Source: Bacillota bacterium
GTDB taxonomy: Bacteria > Bacillota > Sulfobacillia > Sulfobacillales > Sulfobacillaceae
Direction: 5' to 3'
Length of the DNA: 37,031 bases
Assembly (NCBI GenBank): GCA_021821465.1
Contig: JAKACM010000041.1
Span: 1 to 37,031 of the forward strand
Shown here: one piece after another, positions 35,637 to 37,031 of the stretch
Layout: every line of letters begins with the position of its first letter
Position numbering within the stretch: the stretch's first letter is position 1
Translations under genes and position numbers: made by a program
Notes under the pieces: model-generated
Told to the model about the DNA's origin: nothing
The model's database searches: none
What the model saw: the letters and a program-made list of their open reading frames with translations, nothing else

Positions 35637-37031
35637 ATGGACGAGTACCGTCTGAGTCGTGATTCACTGGGAGAAGTGCGTGTTCCCAAAGACGCTTATT
35701 GGGGTCCTCAGACTCAACGAGCTGTTGAAAATTTTCCCATTAGCGGACTGCGTTTACCGAGACGTTTTATCCGGGCGCAGGGGATCATTAAATGGGCGGC
35801 AGCTAAAGCGAACCACGAAGTTGGTGCCCTACGAGCGGACAAGGCAAAGGCCATTATGCAGGCAGCGGATGAAGTCATTGAAGGTCGATGGGATTCACAG
35901 TTTGTTGTTGATGTTTATCAAGCCGGAGCAGGAACCTCTCAAAATATGAATGCCAACGAAGTTATCGCTCACCGGGCACAGGAGCTTCTCGGAGGCCAGA
36001 TTGGAGACGTGCATCTTGTTCATCCGAACGATGATGTGAATATGGCCCAGTCTACAAACGATACGATTCATGTGGCTATACATATTGCAGGGGCAGAGGC
36101 CATCGTTCATGATCTCATTCCCGCTATCACTCGTGCGGAAAATATGCTGAAAACTAAGCAAAATATGTGGATGAATATTGTTAAAACCGGCCGCACTCAT
36201 CTTCAAGATGCGGTACCGATGCGTTTAGGGCAGGAAATTAGCGGATATGTCGGTGCCTTGTCGTACTGGCACACGGCTCTTCTCGCGGGAGTGGAAAAAT
36301 TGTATGCCATAGGACTCGGAGGAAATGCGGTTGGAACCGGGATTAATGCCCATCCGCAATATAAATCCAAAGGCACACACTACGTCACCGAGAAAACCGG
36401 TTTGCCTTTTCGCCAGCCGGACTATATGTTTACTTTTATTCAGAATCTGGATGCGGTTCTTGAAGTTTCCGGATTGATGCGTGGGCTGGCCACGGCCGTG
36501 GGGAAAATAGCCAATGACCTACGACTTCTGAGTTCGGGACCGAGAACCGGGATTGCCGAATTGAAGTTGCCGGGGGTGCAACCCGGATCGTCGATTATGC
36601 CTGGCAAGGTGAATCCGGTCATGGCGGAAATGATGAATATGATTTGTTACCAGGTTATGGGCCATGACACCACGATACAACAGGCGGTTGCCGGCGCTCA
36701 ATTGGAACTGAATGTGATGATGCCGGTCATTGCCTATAACTTTTTGAGTTCCGTCGGTATAATGACGCAGGGACTTGATGCTTTCACCCAGAGAGCATTA
36801 ACGGACCTGGATGTCGACATGGCTAGAGTAACCGGATTCGTCGAAATGAATACGGCTTTGGCCACGGCATTGAATCCCTATATGGGCTACGATAAGGCGG
36901 CGGAAGTGGCGAAAACGGCTTTTCGAGAAGGAAAAACGGTGAGACAAGTGGTGCTGGAGCAAAAGCTTCTGACTGAAGAACAAGTGAATGAGGCGTTGAA
37001 TCTGGAACGTATTACGGAGCCTCAAGATAAT
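35637..37031 (+). CDS. fumC: Class II fumarate hydratase/aspartase family lyase (cut by window end)
   Basis: Fumarase interconverts fumarate and malate in the citric acid cycle. The 465 codons in the window cover nearly the whole family length; the stop lies just beyond. The superfamily signature G317-SSIMPGKVNP is present, as are GAGTSQNMNANEV, HPNDDVNMAQSTND and GRTHLQDAVPMRLGQE. THLQDA, PGKVNP and CYQVMGHDTT point to fumarase, while GAGTS and QDAVP are also seen in aspartases, so aspartate ammonia-lyase is the alternative. AAGGAG at 35621-35626 stands ten bases before the ATG; the ATG at 35628 is too close to it. Confidence 0.88.
   Translation, partial: MDEYRLSRDSLGEVRVPKDAYWGPQTQRAVENFPISGLRLPRRFIRAQGIIKWAAAKANHEVGALRADKAKAIMQAADEVIEGRWDSQFVVDVYQAGAGTSQNMNANEVIAHRAQELLGGQIGDVHLVHPNDDVNMAQSTNDTIHVAIHIAGAEAIVHDLIPAITRAENMLKTKQNMWMNIVKTGRTHLQDAVPMRLGQEISGYVGALSYWHTALLAGVEKLYAIGLGGNAVGTGINAHPQYKSKGTHYVTEKTGLPFRQPDYMFTFIQNLDAVLEVSGLMRGLATAVGKIANDLRLLSSGPRTGIAELKLPGVQPGSSIMPGKVNPVMAEMMNMICYQVMGHDTTIQQAVAGAQLELNVMMPVIAYNFLSSVGIMTQGLDAFTQRALTDLDVDMARVTGFVEMNTALATALNPYMGYDKAAEVAKTAFREGKTVRQVVLEQKLLTEEQVNEALNLERITEPQDN

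Overview
The window looks like a chromosomal segment of a spore-forming, moderately GC-balanced Firmicute. Gene content and order suggest a Sulfobacillus-like thermoacidophile, but that genus call is an inference; no 16S or taxon-specific marker is present. The backbone follows the Bacillus subtilis prfA-prmC-ywlC-ywlE-ywlF(rpiB)-upp-atp operon-ywmB-spoIIQ-spoIIID order. Several genes usual in that order are not seen at their expected places: spoIIR after prmC, glyA before upp, and murA and spoIID between ywmB and spoIIQ. A decayed TnpB tail sits where glyA would be.

Layout. 1-2428: rpmE, prfA, prmC. 2429-3282: a gap with no recognisable gene. 3283-7897: rhodanese-like protein, ArsB/NhaD-type permease, threonylcarbamoyl-AMP synthase, YwlE-type phosphatase, rpiB, TnpB remnant, upp. 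8200-15145: a complete F1Fo ATP synthase operon (atpZ, atpI, B, E, F, H, A, G, D, C). 15286-17039: ywmB-like gene, SpoIIQ-like protein with lost zinc ligands, spoIIID. 17206-18627: SAM-I riboswitch and metK, followed by a hairpin-rich 240-base stretch. 19243-20262: cold-shock protein and long-form hpf. 20529-20875 (minus): a frameshifted DsrE-like gene. 21442-23583: a two-domain uncharacterised protein and a membrane HD-GYP protein. 23676-28886: secA, prfB with a textbook programmed frameshift, a DUF2993 protein and a YitT protein, tightly packed. 28883-31723 (minus): DUF2089/DUF4097 pair and an MFS transporter. 32332-34682: CBS-pair protein, class A beta-lactamase-like protein (minus), ribokinase. 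35359-37031: a ribbon-helix-helix-like small protein and a class II fumarase/aspartase cut by the window end.

The genes cover translation termination and its modification, energy conservation, sporulation control, methylation cofactor synthesis, protein export and ribosome hibernation. The most notable non-coding signals are two 8-bp inverted repeats that bracket atpE, the hairpin array after metK that includes a 39-nt near-perfect palindrome, and an IS200/IS605-like terminal hairpin directly behind metK. No rRNA, tRNA or CRISPR array was recognised. All calls were made by reading the sequence; no database search was run.
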